A stretch of 64,000 nt of DNA from positions 2,301,501-2,365,500 of the forward strand of contig NC_060059.1 in NCBI RefSeq assembly GCF_020283565.1. Reading direction: 5' to 3'. The DNA is from Trifolium pratense (lineage: Eukaryota > Streptophyta > Magnoliopsida > Fabales > Fabaceae). This document shows positions 33,937 through 53,464 of the stretch, piece after piece (positions within the stretch are counted from its first letter, which is position 1; each line of letters opens with the position of its first letter). A model generated the notes under the pieces. That model saw only the letters and a list, made by a program, of their open reading frames with translations, did no database searches and was not told the origin of the DNA. Position numbers and translations under genes: made by a program.

Positions 33937-36300
33937 TAAATCATGTTCCCAAAAATTGCACGTACAACACTGAGATCTGTAGTGAATTATGCCATGACTC
34001 AAAAAGATAGGTGGAGCAGGTGACGGAAAAGGTCAGGCAATTCTAAGAGGAAACTGAAGGAGGGCACGTCTATATTTAAGTGACTTCTCTTAACTAAATT
34101 CATTTCACTATTACCTCTTTTCAATTTCATTATTTAAAGGTGGCATTTTCCTTAAATAAGTGACTTGGAAGGCCAGACTTGGAAGTTTCTAAACAAGTCA
34201 ACAGCAACCATTCTATCTAGTTCTGCAGGCTGATTAGGAGAAGTGGGAGAAGTGGGAGAAGTGCATGTTCAAAATTAGTATAAGGCAGTTTTTAAATTGT
34301 GGATGCAGACATGCAGTTCTAGGACACTGCTACAAAGGCAGATTCACCGTTGGTGATGGTTCAAATAACACAGGGATATTATAAATATCAGTTAGGAATT
34401 AATAGAGGAAGTTCTTAGCATTTTCTTGTAACTGTTTACGGGAGTCCTGTCAGGAATATAACTTGTTGAGAGATTCTTGCATTAAGTGTCTTTTAGTTGT
34501 TTACTATTGCTGCTTAAGAGGATACCAGTACCAGGACTATTAAAAACCAGATCCTAAAATTCAACCTTAGGGATAATGTTGCAGCTCAAGCTGGTGGTAA
34601 TGTTAGGACCAAGGTGCAATCAACGGAGAAAGGATGGATTGTGTACCTAGGGAGAAAATGGGACAACGAAAGAGAAGTTATTTTTAGTTAATAAATAAAA
34701 GAGTTGTTAGTAGAAGGTTAATTGTACATAGGCATTTAGGGAAGAAGTTTATTTACTTCAAATAGTTATCTACCTTGGGTAAGGACACATCATCATCAAA
34801 TAACCATGTTCTTTTCCCCATCCTCACTACTTCTAGACTAGATAAAATTTTAGTTGCATAACACATCCACGCCCAAGCATGGTCTCATTTCAAAAAAAAT
34901 ATGTTTGTTTGCTTCAAGAAATGAATTTTCCGGAAAAAGAAAAACCACTCATAAAAAAAATGAAGGGAATTCATATTGTCATCACAGATTGTTGAGAAAA
35001 AAAGTACGAGACTGACCACTGAACAAGTTGATAAGATTGGGAGCATTGAATTACAGAAAACAGAAGGAACCAACCAAGAATGCCATGCATATATATAAGT
35101 GAGAAGAAAGAACATATCTGCATTTGGTAAAAAAACTGAAAATCCTTGCAAATTTGCAAGACATCAACATCCAAAAACAGATGTGATAACTGTATTATCA
35201 TCATAGGAAACTGGATGCCATGGACCATCAAAGCCATTAATTAATACTGACAGATGAGAAAGGAATTGGATTTCAATAAACTTACAAAAATTGCAGGAGC
35301 ATAATACATCCACCTAAAAAGATAAGCAATCAAAATCATTAGAATTTCATCAAATAAAAGCAATGTCAATTTTAACTCATACTACCACAAGCCTTAATAA
35401 ATAAAAACAACAAATTAATTGTTTTGCTCACCGAGATAAGAATATGCTTCAATTCAAGAACACAGCCAAACATCCAGTAGAAATGCCTCCAGAATGACCC
35501 GCCATGGATAAAATACAACATTAATCCATTAGGATACAGAAAGGCAAACTTAAGAAAATAATAACAAAAAACATCGGATAAAAAGAGATGCTCAAGTGCA
35601 GCTTATTAAATTGAATATCTATGTCCAACTCAAGCCATGACTATGGCAGAAGATCTGGTTAACTAAGCAATTAGGCATTTGCGCAGTACTGGAACCTACA
35701 TCTGGATGAAAATGCAGATTCAACACTAACCACTACTCTTAATTTATATACCTAGCTACAACAACTATTAACTTTCTTCATGACTCAAAAAAGAGCCTTC
35801 AGGCTCGTCTTAATGTATTTCCATCACACGCTGTAGCTATTTTATAGGCATTGATAATAAATTTTAATGGAAATTATAATCTATTCTAAAACGGCGAATT
35901 TAATCTCCCAATAAACAAACCAAGATACCTTCTCCTGGGTTCCTTTTATGCATCTAAGCATGGGAGGGAAGCCTCAAACCCGTGATGTCCCCTGAATGAG
36001 AAATTCAATTAGAATCTCCAGAATTCAAGGAAGTTACATGAAATGGTAAAGAAATATGTATTGCAGAAAGTGACAACATAGAAGGATCTGAGAATAATCA
36101 ATGCAAAGATTATTAAACAAAATGTTATGCAAAATTAGTAAAAACGAGAAATATATAAAAAGAAACAAAGACCAGATAAAGTGTAAAGAAGTCTATCTTC
36201 TCAAACGGAATACAAAACTAAAATTCTCATAGTAAAAATTTCCATGGATTTAATTGCAAGAGCAGCGTTTGAAGTACAAATACATCTGCAAAAAGAAAAA
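33937..36300. other. Intergenic downstream of the PRP4-like kinase
   Basis: No credible coding region. A triplicated GAGAAGTGG stretch occurs at about 34239-34262. Frames at 34885-35237 are leucine/phenylalanine-rich translations of AT-rich DNA. About 36300-36541 is likely kinase 3' UTR. Confidence 0.45.
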
Positions 36301-36541
36301 CTGCCATCGGCAAGTTGTCTTACAATAGAAACAGTACACTCCACTGAGAACCGCCAGTTAAGTGGACGCCTTTAGGGACATCACACTTTTTCACTTCAAC
36401 AGGCTGACAACTGCGATGACACTCCTTGGGCAGTACAGAGAAGATAAATAGTGCCACATGATTAGAACCTTAATATCAATTGGATAAATATGTACAAATA
36501 TCAGTGAATATTATTTCGGGAGTCAAGTTTTGCAACATTGG

Positions 36542-42677
<6,136 letters not shown>

Positions 42678-42946
42678 GATTGGAGAGAGAATTAGGGTTA
42701 GGGTTTGTAGGTTTTATGCGATTGAAGAATATGAAGTGAGTACGGAAGAACAGCGAACGGTTATGTCACGCACGGAGGTTCTATATTGGATTGGATTAGA
42801 TTCAGAACTTGACCTACACCTAATTACAGTCTCACGCGCCTTTACGAGCGTGTCAATGGTTTGTGTTTTTCTTTTTTTTTTTTGGTAGGTATGTTTTGAG
42901 TGTTTTAATTGGGAAATTCTATGGGCTTTTTTTTTACGCAATTAAT

Positions 42947-44005
42947 AGGGTGGATTGGATTGAGATTTAATAGGATTTTAAAAGATTTTTTTATGACAAA
43001 AAATTTTTGAGGTATTCAATCAAAATTTTTAAAAAAGTTAAATAAATCTTGTGGTATTCAATAAAGATAAATAAGATTTTTTTTTTTAGGGCAACAAAAT
43101 CTGTTGGTATTTAATTGAGATTTGTTCCTACTTTTAAAATGTCCATTGGTATTCAAAAGTCTACCGATTTTGATGGATTTTTGTTTGGAATGGATTTTGA
43201 GAGACTTTTTAGTTGAAAATACACTTGACAGACTTTTTCAACAATTTCACCAAAAGCCTTGAGACTTTTTTGAACTCTCCAAGACTTATTACTTTCATCT
43301 GTATAAAATTTCTTCTTCTTCTTTATTACTTTCACAATTAATCATCACTGCACCCGGTTTTTTCTTCTTTTCTTTGTTCACTTTTTCAACAATCTCCCCA
43401 AAAGCCTTGAGAATTTTTCAAACTCTTCAAGATTTTTTACTTTCATCATCATTATATCGGTTTTCTTCTTCTTTACCTATCAAATATATTTTTTTGCAAA
43501 AAAATATTTTAACAAATTCTACATATTTTTTACAAAGTTTTGATTAATTACAACGGCAAACAAATTTTTTTCGTCACTCATTCATCTGCTTCTATTTTCC
43601 ATCAATGGTGGTGGTGGTGATAACCTTTTTATTGGTGATTAGAAACATATACGTAAAAATGTACCAAAAAAAAAGAAACATATACGTAAAAAAAAATGTA
43701 AAGTTTTTTTAAAATCTTTGGATTCCCAAAAAAAATATAATTTTTTTTATTAAAATTTATTGATTCTTTTAGAAATTTTCTAATATACAAAAGTTTCCTA
43801 ATATATAAAGTGTTATGAAATTTTGATTGTAAAAAAGTCTTTTGAAAAAATCTCTCAAAATTCATTCAAATCATGTGTTAAAAATCTTAATTGTAAAAAA
43901 GTCTTTAAAATCTCACAAAATCAATATAGTCCAACAAAATCTCATAAAATCATCAAAACTTTTTTTGCCAAAATTATCTCATAAAATCTCAATCCAATAC
44001 AGCCT
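42947..44005. mobile_element. Inverted-repeat DNA element, about 1.06 kb
   Basis: The left end reads GGTGGATTGGATTGAGATTT and the right end is its inverse (AAATCTCAATCCAATACAGCC). Inverted similarity, AT-rich, continues inward for about 100 bp or more on each side. The interior is pyrimidine-rich with no ORF of transposase type. No convincing target duplication was found, so the superfamily is open. Confidence 0.65.
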
Positions 44006-45020
44006 CCTAAATCCAAAGATATTTTATTTTATTTTATATTTTTTGTTACAAACTAAATATAACTAGTAAGCTTAAGCTACAAGCTACTACTATCCATGGA
44101 GATTTCACTCCTAGCTTTATTTACAGAACAGGGATATATATTTTTCAGGTTGCCAAAAAAAGATGAAGTAAAATATTTGTTAAAAAAAGGTAAAATTTCA
44201 TTACTTGTAAGAAAATCTAAATTATTATATAGTTAAAATATTATTTATTATTGTAAGTCGGGGTTTGAACTAGAACTTCTAATCATCACTATTTGATAAA
44301 AAAGAATATATATATAATTTCTTTTTTCGGTATAACTGTATATTAGTTTTACCCCGACATAATTAGAGGTGTTCGTTCATAGGTTAGGTTGGAATGTTTT
44401 TGGTCAAATCCGTTAGTCGACAATTGGTTTGGATTGGATAGAAACTCCATTTATTTACGTCATACCAAATCAACCCTCGCAATGAGCTGAATGGTTTGAG
44501 TTGAGTCAATGAGTTATTAAACGCAACTTTAAAATAATCCCAAAAATATATATAATTAAAATGTGGGTTGAGTTTATTATTTAAACAAAATATTCAAACA
44601 CATAAACACTATATATATTTGATGTAAAATTTAAATCAAACACGAAATATTTTTTGCTTATATTTTGTTAAGAGTATGAGAGAGAACATCATTGGAAGGG
44701 AAGCATCTCTTGATGCCTACGATTTGCATTGCTGTTACCTAAAGTAACACTGAAAAATAAGTGAAGCATCACATTCTTGTTCTCAAAGTCTAATACTAGT
44801 AAAAGCAACCCAATGCTGTGACGTGTTGCTCAAATTACATTGGATGGAAGAATTTATTCAAACACAAAACTCAATAAAATCCCTACATCTCTCTTTTGGA
44901 ATGTCCATGTTCAGAAAACAAAATTCAATGATGAATACAATACAAAAACTAATGTGCTGTACATTGTCAAATCAATATAACCGAATCTTATGCACATGTG
45001 GTTTTTCCTAAGTTGTGTAA
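44006..45020. other. Intergenic, no gene seen
   Basis: AT-rich spacer between the inverted-repeat element and the HMA gene. The last 200 bp is likely the HMA gene's 3' UTR. Confidence 0.45.
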
Positions 45021-46419
45021 TTAACCATTGGATGAGCGGAATATTCGTTTGATCATGGTAACTTTAGGAGAAGGAATCTTGTTTATTGGAGTAAGTTGGT
45101 GTGATTTTACTTTACCAACAGTTGTTGATGATGATGATATTCTAAAAGTAAGTATCACCTTCCTTTCCAATACATTCACCTCAATGGATTCTGTCTCTGC
45201 TGAAAATTGAAAGATGGGAAACATGTATCAATGCTAAAATGAGAAATGATGTAAAGACCATCACAAAATTCATCAAAATAGAAAGCATTTCTAAAATAAT
45301 CAGTTAAAAATTTCAAGTTAGATTTGTTCTATCAACCCAAACCCCAAGAACAAAAGTTTTTTTTTTTTTTGAAACAGGCCCAAGTCGGTAATTAGCACCA
45401 AGACTTGAACCCGGATTATTTGAACCGGATCTTTTTACACTTTTACAACCCTTAGCTCAAACTAGTTGAGCTAGCCACCTCACCTCAAAGTTCTCGAATT
45501 TGAGTTTGAATTCTGATTTGAACAATTATTGATAATGTTTTATTTAGCTCTAGCTGAAAACTTCGAGGAATTAACTTAAACTAAATTCTAGTCCAAATTC
45601 ATTCTTCAATTTTCATATTTTCTTTCATTTTCACTTTCTTTCCTTCCAACCAAACGGACCCTTAGTATAACAAGTTGAGGATTAAGAAGAAAAAAATAGA
45701 AAGATAAAATCAGGGAAAGGTAAACAAAGTTTCCAACAAAAAAAAAGTAAAAATAGAATATTTAACAGTAAATAACAATAATTGCAAAGTAAATAATAAC
45801 AGTAATTTTTTTCCACAGAAAACATTAAGGCACAATAACTTAAGTCATATGTTAGCACTATGGTCCTATAATATTCCTCACACTTCCAGTTCCAGCCAAA
45901 AACACATGCAAGGCAATTAATCTATAAAGTAGCAACAAAAACAGTAAGGACCACTGCTTTGTTCCTCTCTAACCTCTTCTTGCAAAGTAAACAGAGGAGA
46001 GGATATTGGGAATTGGGATTTAAAGAAAGGATTTTTTTTCTTTCTATAGATCATTAAAACCAATCAACAATTTCACAATCATAAGTACAACAATTCCTTA
46101 TTTTAACAAACATACTTACCATTCATTTTTGTAATAATGTCAGAAACTCTCTTCTGGCAGCTCTCACATTGCATATCTGCAGAAAGAACAACCTCTTGCA
46201 CCTGTTATCAACAAAACAAAGAACCACACACACAACCAACTAAGCATTAGTTACATGATATAAATTTATGTTCATTTCATAAATCAAAACCAAACTACAT
46301 ACCAGTGGCAGTGACAAAGACTCCAAAGATGCAAGACTAGTTCCAGAAAGAGGAAAACTCTTTGAGACTTTTATACCAGTTTTCTGAACCTTCTTTTCAG
46401 AACAAGCTTTAAAAGCCAT
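45021..46419 (-). CDS. Heavy-metal-associated (HMA) domain protein, copper-chaperone-like
   Basis: Three exons: 46419-46303, 46201-46120 and 45199-45021, in phase, for 125 residues. Residues 1-39 are basic/serine-rich (MAFKACSEKKVQKTGIKVSK). An HMA fold follows: QEVVLSADMQCESCQKRVSDIITKMN with the metal-binding MxCxxC (MQCESC), then ETESIEVNVLERKVILTF, matching the beta-strand pattern after the metal loop. The C-terminal tail is short and basic and lacks a CaaX box, so it is not an isoprenylated HIPP. Family knowledge: such domains bind Cu(I) or other soft metals, but many plant copies have other or unknown roles. From memory, an HMA gene (AT3G25855) occupies the same place beside LTA2 in Arabidopsis. 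Confidence 0.85.
45357..45489 (-). mobile_element. tRNA-derived SINE in an HMA-gene flank/intron
   Basis: The minus strand reads GAGGTGGCTAGCTCAACTAG (A-box-like TAGCTCAACTAG), a degenerate B-box GGGTTCAAGTC and a terminal poly(A) of about 13 bases (poly-T at 45357-45370 on the plus strand). It lies in the second intron of the HMA gene. Confidence 0.65.
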
Positions 46420-46867
46420 ACTTTTGTTTAACCTGTTTATATTCTTGTTGAACAGAAACTGTGTTTAATAATAAGGTTGCAGGTTGAATCTCATGTTGAG
46501 TTGATAGAGAAAGTTCATCACTTAGGATGCTTATGCTATGGCTTCAGTTGTTGGTGGGGTTGGCAGAAAATAGAGAATAGCCAAAAAGGTGGAAATGGCT
46601 TTTTTATTTTATGATGACTATGTCAACAGAGATAAATATTTCACTTATATACCGGAGAAGGCCCTACATAGTGCTTCATTGTTTTTTCTTCACACAAATT
46701 ATAATTCTTTCAAGATTGCTTATTAAACCAGGGATTAAATTAATAATTGAAAGGAATTACACTAATGGAGCTTATTGGCACTACTTCAAGACAACAAGCC
46801 AAACAAGTTGGGCATGTCAAAGTTGAAATAGGTGGGGGGGTTTTCACTGTGTGACTTGGCTTAAGCC
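46420..46867. other. HMA gene upstream region
   Basis: Presumed 5' UTR and promoter of the HMA gene. No other gene is seen. Confidence 0.4.

Positions 46868-46928
<61 letters not shown>
46868..46928. repeat. (GA)n microsatellite, about 30 units
   Basis: An uninterrupted GA run of about 60 bp upstream of the HMA gene. Minus-strand frames here translate as leucine/serine repeats and are artefacts of it. Confidence 0.97.
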
Positions 46929-46929
<1 letters not shown>

Positions 46930-47870
46930 ATCCACATGATTAATACTAATAGGGGCATTGGATCCATCCATCCACTACCGTAGGTCATTGGGTGTACAAG
47001 TAAAGTCAAACAATTGGCTCCAGCACTTACAGCAGTGGTCCATTTTGACAGCATGCATTGAAATTTTAGTATTTTACCTTCGATAGTCATGTATCGAGGG
47101 TGTCTTCTACACGGCAAAGTACGATGCCTTTTCTATGAATAGCAAACTTTGTGGAATAGGTCATGTTTGGTTCCACATCATCAAAACTGATTCTAAAGTA
47201 AATTGAAGCTCTCATTTGTACCTTCACAATGGCTTTAGAATTTATTATGAGGGTATATGCCATCTTCTCCTATTTCTTTGATCATGGTAAATAGGCCATA
47301 CTCAAAAAATATCTTTTCTCATAAATTATATAAACATAAATCACATTAGTTGCATGCTACCCATGCATCACAGGACAGTGACATCAATTTGGTCTGCTGG
47401 TGGTTCATTCATCCCTTTTGATTCATAATTTTTTATGTTCAGCCAAATGGTTGCAACTCTGCATTAAAAATCACACTCTTCACTTTTGAAGCTAAGTTGA
47501 TCATGGTACTAATATGGTACCCATGGCATGAAATTTTATTTACAATTATATACATTTGAACATTAAACAGCTGAACATTATTAATAGACAATTAAATTAG
47601 TAGATACTTAAATTATAGTTTCTCAAAGTGCACAAATATTATTACAATCACAGGCGAGTGACCCGTACATCACAAGGATGATCAATCTAGTAAAAATGTA
47701 AAATATAACAAAAAGAAAGTGCAAAGAAAAGGTACAAAAGTTTAAGAATTCATGGGTGATCGATCTAGTAAAAGTAAACTATAACAAAAAGAAAGTGCAA
47801 AAGTTTAAGAATTAAGCCTCTCAAGAAACACTGACTGGTAGAACTAAATGTATCTTAATGTGAAGAATGA
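46929..47870. other. Intergenic, no gene seen
   Basis: Spacer between the HMA gene upstream side and the LTA2-like 3' end. A stretch containing AACTATAACAAAAAGAAAGTGCAAA recurs with changes at about 47701-47730 and 47770-47800. Confidence 0.4.
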
Positions 47871-50800
47871 CTATAATGTTAGGCTTTCTGGGTTTTCAAT
47901 GATTTTAGAGAATGTCTGAAGGAAGGCAGCCAGGTCAGCACCATAAATTATTCTGTGATCGGCCGTTACATTCACCTGAAAAAGGAAAGTTTATACCCAA
48001 TTAATTTGATCCTGGAAAATAAATAAACTATGATTTCATTAATGATTCCATATGGTTCTTAACGAAAAACTGACAGAAGAAACCTATATAAACTGGTGTT
48101 CGACACGGTGCTTCTTATGACTAAATTAATAAAGAGCTAAATCCATCTCTAATGATATATGATGTGTGCTAGATGAAGACAAGCAAAATGTTTTCTACCC
48201 TTCTCCAACAAAGTGACGCCTCATGCATGTGAGGTCGTTAATTTATAACATTCTAACAAGGCAGCACAACTGTGCATTTGAATAGGATATGACGGAAGCA
48301 CGGTTACTTCCGAATTTTCGGTTGTGAAAATAAAGACAGCTGTTGAATGCTTGTAAACACTTGCAAATCTTAAGACAACAAAGTAACAACAAGGAATGTC
48401 CAAAAATGATTTTATATTTCAAGATGTATACATCCTACACAATTAATCATAACTGTGTAGTTTTTGTCAACTGGTTGGATTATGATACACAATAATCTGA
48501 CATTCAGTCATTCAGATGATGGATGTTATATTATATATTTGTATTAACCGGGAGAATTTAATAATTTAAAAAGTTACCCACTTTATTAGAGTTGACTATA
48601 TTGATCAATCGATGACATGTATTAGATCCAAAGATAGACAATTTACCTCTTAATGTCTCTAAATAATTTGGTCTATAGTTTCTTTTTTCTCCTTTTATCT
48701 CTAACTATTGGACGGTGCTTGATGCCATATACTCTTGCTACTGGTGCTTCTATAAGTCGTCTCAATAATCATATATATCCAAACCAATTAAAGACAAGAT
48801 TCTACTATCTACACTAGAATCTCTACAATAGAAGCTATCTCAATGTTTTCTAAAATGATTGGATTTCTAATCCTATTTTGTCTCGTGTAACCAATCATGC
48901 ATCGTAATATTCTCATCCCTACGACACTAAGTTTACTTGTTAGCACTAAGCACTTGACCACCTAACATTCAGTTCCATACAACATTGCAAATCTTATAAC
49001 TCTCAAATGGATTTTTTTATGCTCGAGTAGTATTTTTCTATTGCATATCACACCTGAAACATTCCTCCATTTCATATCCACTCTGTTTTGATTTTTTATG
49101 ATTGACATAGTTCTATATCTCTCTTACTTTGTATGATAGATCCATGGCACTTAAAAGCGCCAGATTTGTAATAAATGTTCACCTCCATGATAACATATGT
49201 TTAGCATTCCATATACTCTTTTTGACTTTTGCTTGGGTGGAAATTGTCTCCAAGGCTTATTGACATTTCTCTAACTTTTCGATTATTTATTTTCTTAACT
49301 CTACATCTAAGATTTTATCATCTATAAAAATACATGTGCTGCGACACCATTTAATTGGATATGTTCAGTAAGTACTTCTACAATCAAGATCAAAAGATAA
49401 GAGCCAAAATGATTGAATAATGAAACAAAAAAGTTGTGCTGCTCTATAATATCTACTAAAAGGGCATATTCATTAACTGACTGTGAAGGAAATAACATTG
49501 CATTCGAAATGATGGTTTGGAGACATTCCCGATTGTTGATTTCTAGATTCACACTGCCAACACAGCCTTGGACTTTGTTTGAAGACAGTCAGGTGTATAG
49601 ATTTTTAAAAAGGAAAACACAAAATAAAACACTGCAGAGAAAACTGTAGTTATAGGTCCTGTGTCCATGAATATAGTATAGGAAGTTGAATTGAAATTTC
49701 ATCCGAGGACAAGAATAAGAAACAAGTCCAATTGTTTACCGAGTCACACAACTAAACAGAAGAAAGATGTTAATAAACCACGACTGAACTATCTGACCAT
49801 GACTCGTGAAACCTATCACTATAAAGAATCCAAGACAAAGAATGAAAAGTCTAGGTGATACTTTCTTCAAGAGAGGAGTATATGATCCAGGCTAGATAAG
49901 AATGAAGAAAAAAGCATTCTGGAGACTATTTCAGACACAGCCAGTGAATTAAATCTGCAGAAAAATACGTTCTTGAAGCATAACATCTGATCTAAAATTT
50001 ATGCTATATCTATTGAACTCTTGAAAAGAAAAAAAAAAAAAAAAAACTCATATGGCAGACCACTACCCAGATATAATCTAAAATTTAGCTATGTCCCTAC
50101 ATTAACCCTTCAGAAAATTATGTTGCCGATGTAACACCATGCAAATGCAATATAAGGTTTATGCCTTCATACGATGAACGTGGTGCAATGACAGCCCTGT
50201 TTCTATCAAAAAGTGTGTTTATGACATTTATGTTCACCCGTGCATTATCTATTGTTCTAAGAATGAATAAAGGCATTAACATCAAGGAATTTATATTATA
50301 TCATATAACTCACCAGCATTTTACTTTTCACTCTGAAGAATCCATCTGCATCAGCCAGAACAGTGGGCTTTGATGCTCCAACAGCCATGATAGCCCCCTG
50401 AAAATAAATGACAAAGTTTAACCACCACAAAACAAAAAGATTCAAACAGCTAGAAAATAAGCCATAGAATCTCTCAAATTAACAATTAAAAATCCTAGAA
50501 ATAATCACTAACCTGGCCCGGTGGAAGTATGGCATCAAATCTATCAACTCCGAACATACCCAAATTGGAAAGCGTGAAAGTTCCTGCATTCAACCAGGCA
50601 CAATTAATTTCAGGTTAAAACGTTCAAGTAACACAAAAATCAAATTGCCAACGAGAATAACAATGAACAAACCTGAATTATACTCTTGAGGTTGCAATTG
50701 CTTTGAACGAGCCTTTCCAACTAGTTCTTTCCATTTTTGGGACAACAAATACAAGTCCAACTACAACACAACAACAAAACAATCAGCCAATGAAATTGAA

Positions 50801-53316
50801 CAAAAAATACAACAAAAACACAAAATGAAATTGACATACCTTATCAGCATCCTGAAGAACTGGGGTTATCAAGCCACCATTGATTGCCACAGCAACCGCA
50901 ACATTAATGTTGTTGTTATAATGAAAGTTCTTGCCGTCTTTGCAGGTGGCATTAACTACCGGATGTTGAACAAGTGTCATAGCAACCGCCTTGGCCAATA
51001 TAGCAGTCATAGTCACGCCCTTGGGTTTCACCTAAACAAGAAGAAAAAAATACAACATCAAAATTTCATAACCCCGATACAATAACAACAATTGTGCTAT
51101 TCGAACCTAGGATGTTAATAGCGGCGCTATAGCGCGCTATAGCGTAGCGTTTTACCACCTCTCTACTATGCTATAAGACTGCTTTCCGCTATTTAGAGAA
51201 GCGGAAATAGCGGCCGCTATTTGTAGGAAAATAGCGTTTTGTTAGCGGTGGCGTAGCGTTTTGGTAGCGCTATTTGGCCGCTTTAGCGTTTTGGAGGGAA
51301 AAAATTGATGAAAATCTTTATTTTGGAAATAAATCATAAGTGAGGGGTATTTTGCACTTTTCTACACATCAAAAAGCTACCAACACATCACAACACGTGA
51401 TTTACTTTTCTATTTGAGTTGTTTCTTCTTTCTTTTCTCACATCACGCTCTTCTCCTCTTCTCCTTCAACGGACTCCTTCACCAAATCACCTCTTCTCCT
51501 TCAACATCTCCTTCACCAAATCGACTCCTCTGTTTCCTTTCTCCAAATCAACTGCTCTTCTCCTCTTCTTACAAGGTTTGTTCCTTTCTCAAACCTTAAT
51601 GTGGTGGAGCTTAGAAGTGAAGATGAGGCAGAAGCAGATGTGGTCTCAAGGGCTTCAAAAGATTAATGGCTTGTCATTATTTTGTCTACTTTTAGAACTT
51701 GCTTATGCTTTATTTTAATGGGATGTCATTTTGAGTACTTCTAGAATTTTAATGGGATGTCATTTTGAGTACTTCTAGAACTTCATGGAATGTTATTAGT
51801 CTTTATTTAGAACATATTTTGATGGTAAATGACAATATTTAGTATAATTATTAAGTGAGAAAGTCCTTTTAATTTTGTGTATTTTCCTATTTATGTATGT
51901 TGTTGGAATTTATGTTTAATTTGTACATGACCGCTATACCACTATAGCGCTACCCGCTATACTGCAATAGCATTTTTGAGGTTCGGCGCTACGCGCCGCT
52001 ATCCGAGATTAACAACATAGATTCGAACATCAAAATACAGACACTGTATGTGACAAGTATATGTTTATCTCTATGTCTATCTTACTTCTTCTTTTTTGGT
52101 TTTCACCACCATTATCCGGCCCACTAAACCGCCTAATTTGGTTCGGTGTCAATTCTGACATCAAGTGGTTTCATTCCCCTCCCGATCACAGTCACCGGGA
52201 TATCTATTTTACTTCTTATTTTCTACAACTTACACGCATTTCAAAAAATACACAAAATAAACAAAGACACCATACTTAACATCAAAATTATCATTCCTCA
52301 ATGTCCTCATACAATAATATTAAGTCTCAATCATCCATCACCAAAATTTTAAAATCCAACAATGTCATCATCATCATTATTATCATATAATCAATATTTA
52401 TTATTTATACCTTTTCATAGAAAGCATCAAGAGCATCCGTGGTAACTGGATATCCAACACGGAAAGTAGGAACAGAGAGACTCTCCATCATGTTTTTAGC
52501 AACAGCAGATTGCATAGTTGTAAAAGCAACATTACTCGAACCCGGAATCACAGGTGCAGAAGAAACATCAGCTGGTTTTGATGAAACTGACGCCACCACC
52601 GGAGCAGAAGTCGCCGCCACCGGAGCCACATTACTCTTTGGTGTGATCCCAGCAGCAGCCTCCACATCAGCCGGAGTAATCCTACCAAATGGACCAGTCC
52701 CATTGATGGAATTAATATCTACCTTATGCTGTTTCGCAAGCTTCTTCGCCTGAGGTGTTGCCGTAATTTTCTTCGGACCATCGGAAACAGACTGAACCGG
52801 TGGTGGTGGAGAAGGAGGAGAAGACTGAGAAGTCACCGGAGGTGGAGAATCAGCCACTGGAGGAGGAGGAGATGAAGAAGAAGCTGATTTGACAGATTTG
52901 GCTTTGGCTTGAGCTTCAGCGATATCTTCAGGAGTTTCAGCGAGTAAACCAATAGGAGCACCAACGGGAGCGGTTTCGCCTTCTTCCACAACAATTGCGG
53001 CGAGAATACCGTCGTAGAAAGTTTCAACATCCATATCAGCTTTATCGGATTCAACAACGACGACACTATCGCCTTTGGAGAGAGTGTCGCCTTCGGATTT
53101 GATCCATGAGACGATTTTACCCTCAGTCATAGTGGAACTGAGTGCAGGCATGAAGATTTCACGGATCTTGGCTTGGATTTTGAAGGAAAAAGGTTTGCGG
53201 CGAGAGGAGGAAGAGGAGTAGCGAGGGAGAATGAGAGTGGTTGTGTTGCGAAGAGAAAGAGAAGGAGAAGGAGAAGCCATTGAGATCATCGAAGAAGAAA
53301 GAGAATTTGCATTCAT
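47871..53316 (-). CDS. LTA2: Plastid pyruvate dehydrogenase E2, dihydrolipoyl acetyltransferase
   Basis: Six exons: 53316-52411, 51031-50840, 50760-50673, 50583-50513, 50397-50314 and 47975-47871, in phase, for 481 residues, close to Arabidopsis LTA2 (about 480). Residues 1-50 form a serine/arginine-rich chloroplast transit peptide. A single lipoyl domain follows, with lipoyl-lysine Lys92 in ESDKADMDVETF. A proline/alanine/serine hinge comes next, then the E1/E3-binding domain at about 185-222 (ATPQAKKLAKQHKVD ... GPFGRITPADVEAAAG). The acetyltransferase core ends with catalytic His454 in ADHRIIYGADLAAFLQ. Role: transfers acetyl groups from pyruvate to CoA in the plastid, feeding fatty acid synthesis. 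One lipoyl domain and DHRIIYGAD are plastid-type. Introns 1 and 5 are swollen by transposons. Confidence 0.96.
48680..49330 (-). pseudogene. Degraded RTE-type LINE fragment in LTA2 intron 5
   Basis: The minus strand translates, with frame breaks and stops, to LRVIRFAMLYGTECWVVK, then VGMRILRCMIGYTRQNRIRN and ENIEIASIVEILV. This matches the conserved C-terminal part of plant RTE/LINE reverse transcriptase ORFs (AMLYGTECW, MRMLRWM.GHTRQD.IRN). No intact ORF remains. Confidence 0.8.
51107..52020. mobile_element. Non-autonomous hAT element (914 bp) in LTA2 intron 1
   Basis: A perfect 8-bp target duplication ATTCGAAC flanks it at 51099-51106 and 52021-52028. The left end is CTAGGATGTTAATAGCGGCG. 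The right end, reversed, is CTATGTTGTTAATCTCGGAT followed by AGCGGCG. Subterminal regions are full of TAGCG / CGCTA motifs on both strands, as expected for hAT transposase binding. The interior has no transposase ORF. Confidence 0.9.
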
Positions 53317-53464
53317 TTTGGAAAAGAAAATGAGAGTGAAAGAGAAAATGGAAAATGGAATGATATGAAGAAAAGAGGGTCAGTTGGGCGGAGACGACGA
53401 GGGAGAGTTGCTTACTACCTATCGACTGCTCACTCTCTAAATACAAATGTTGCTTTGTTCTCAA

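Noticed and set aside
46740..47117. 125-codon minus-strand frame with a long leucine/serine run
   Set aside because: The run is the translation of the (GA)n microsatellite.
51414..51718. ORFs inside the hAT element in LTA2 intron 1
   Set aside because: Serine/leucine-rich translations of CT-rich DNA, with no transposase motif.
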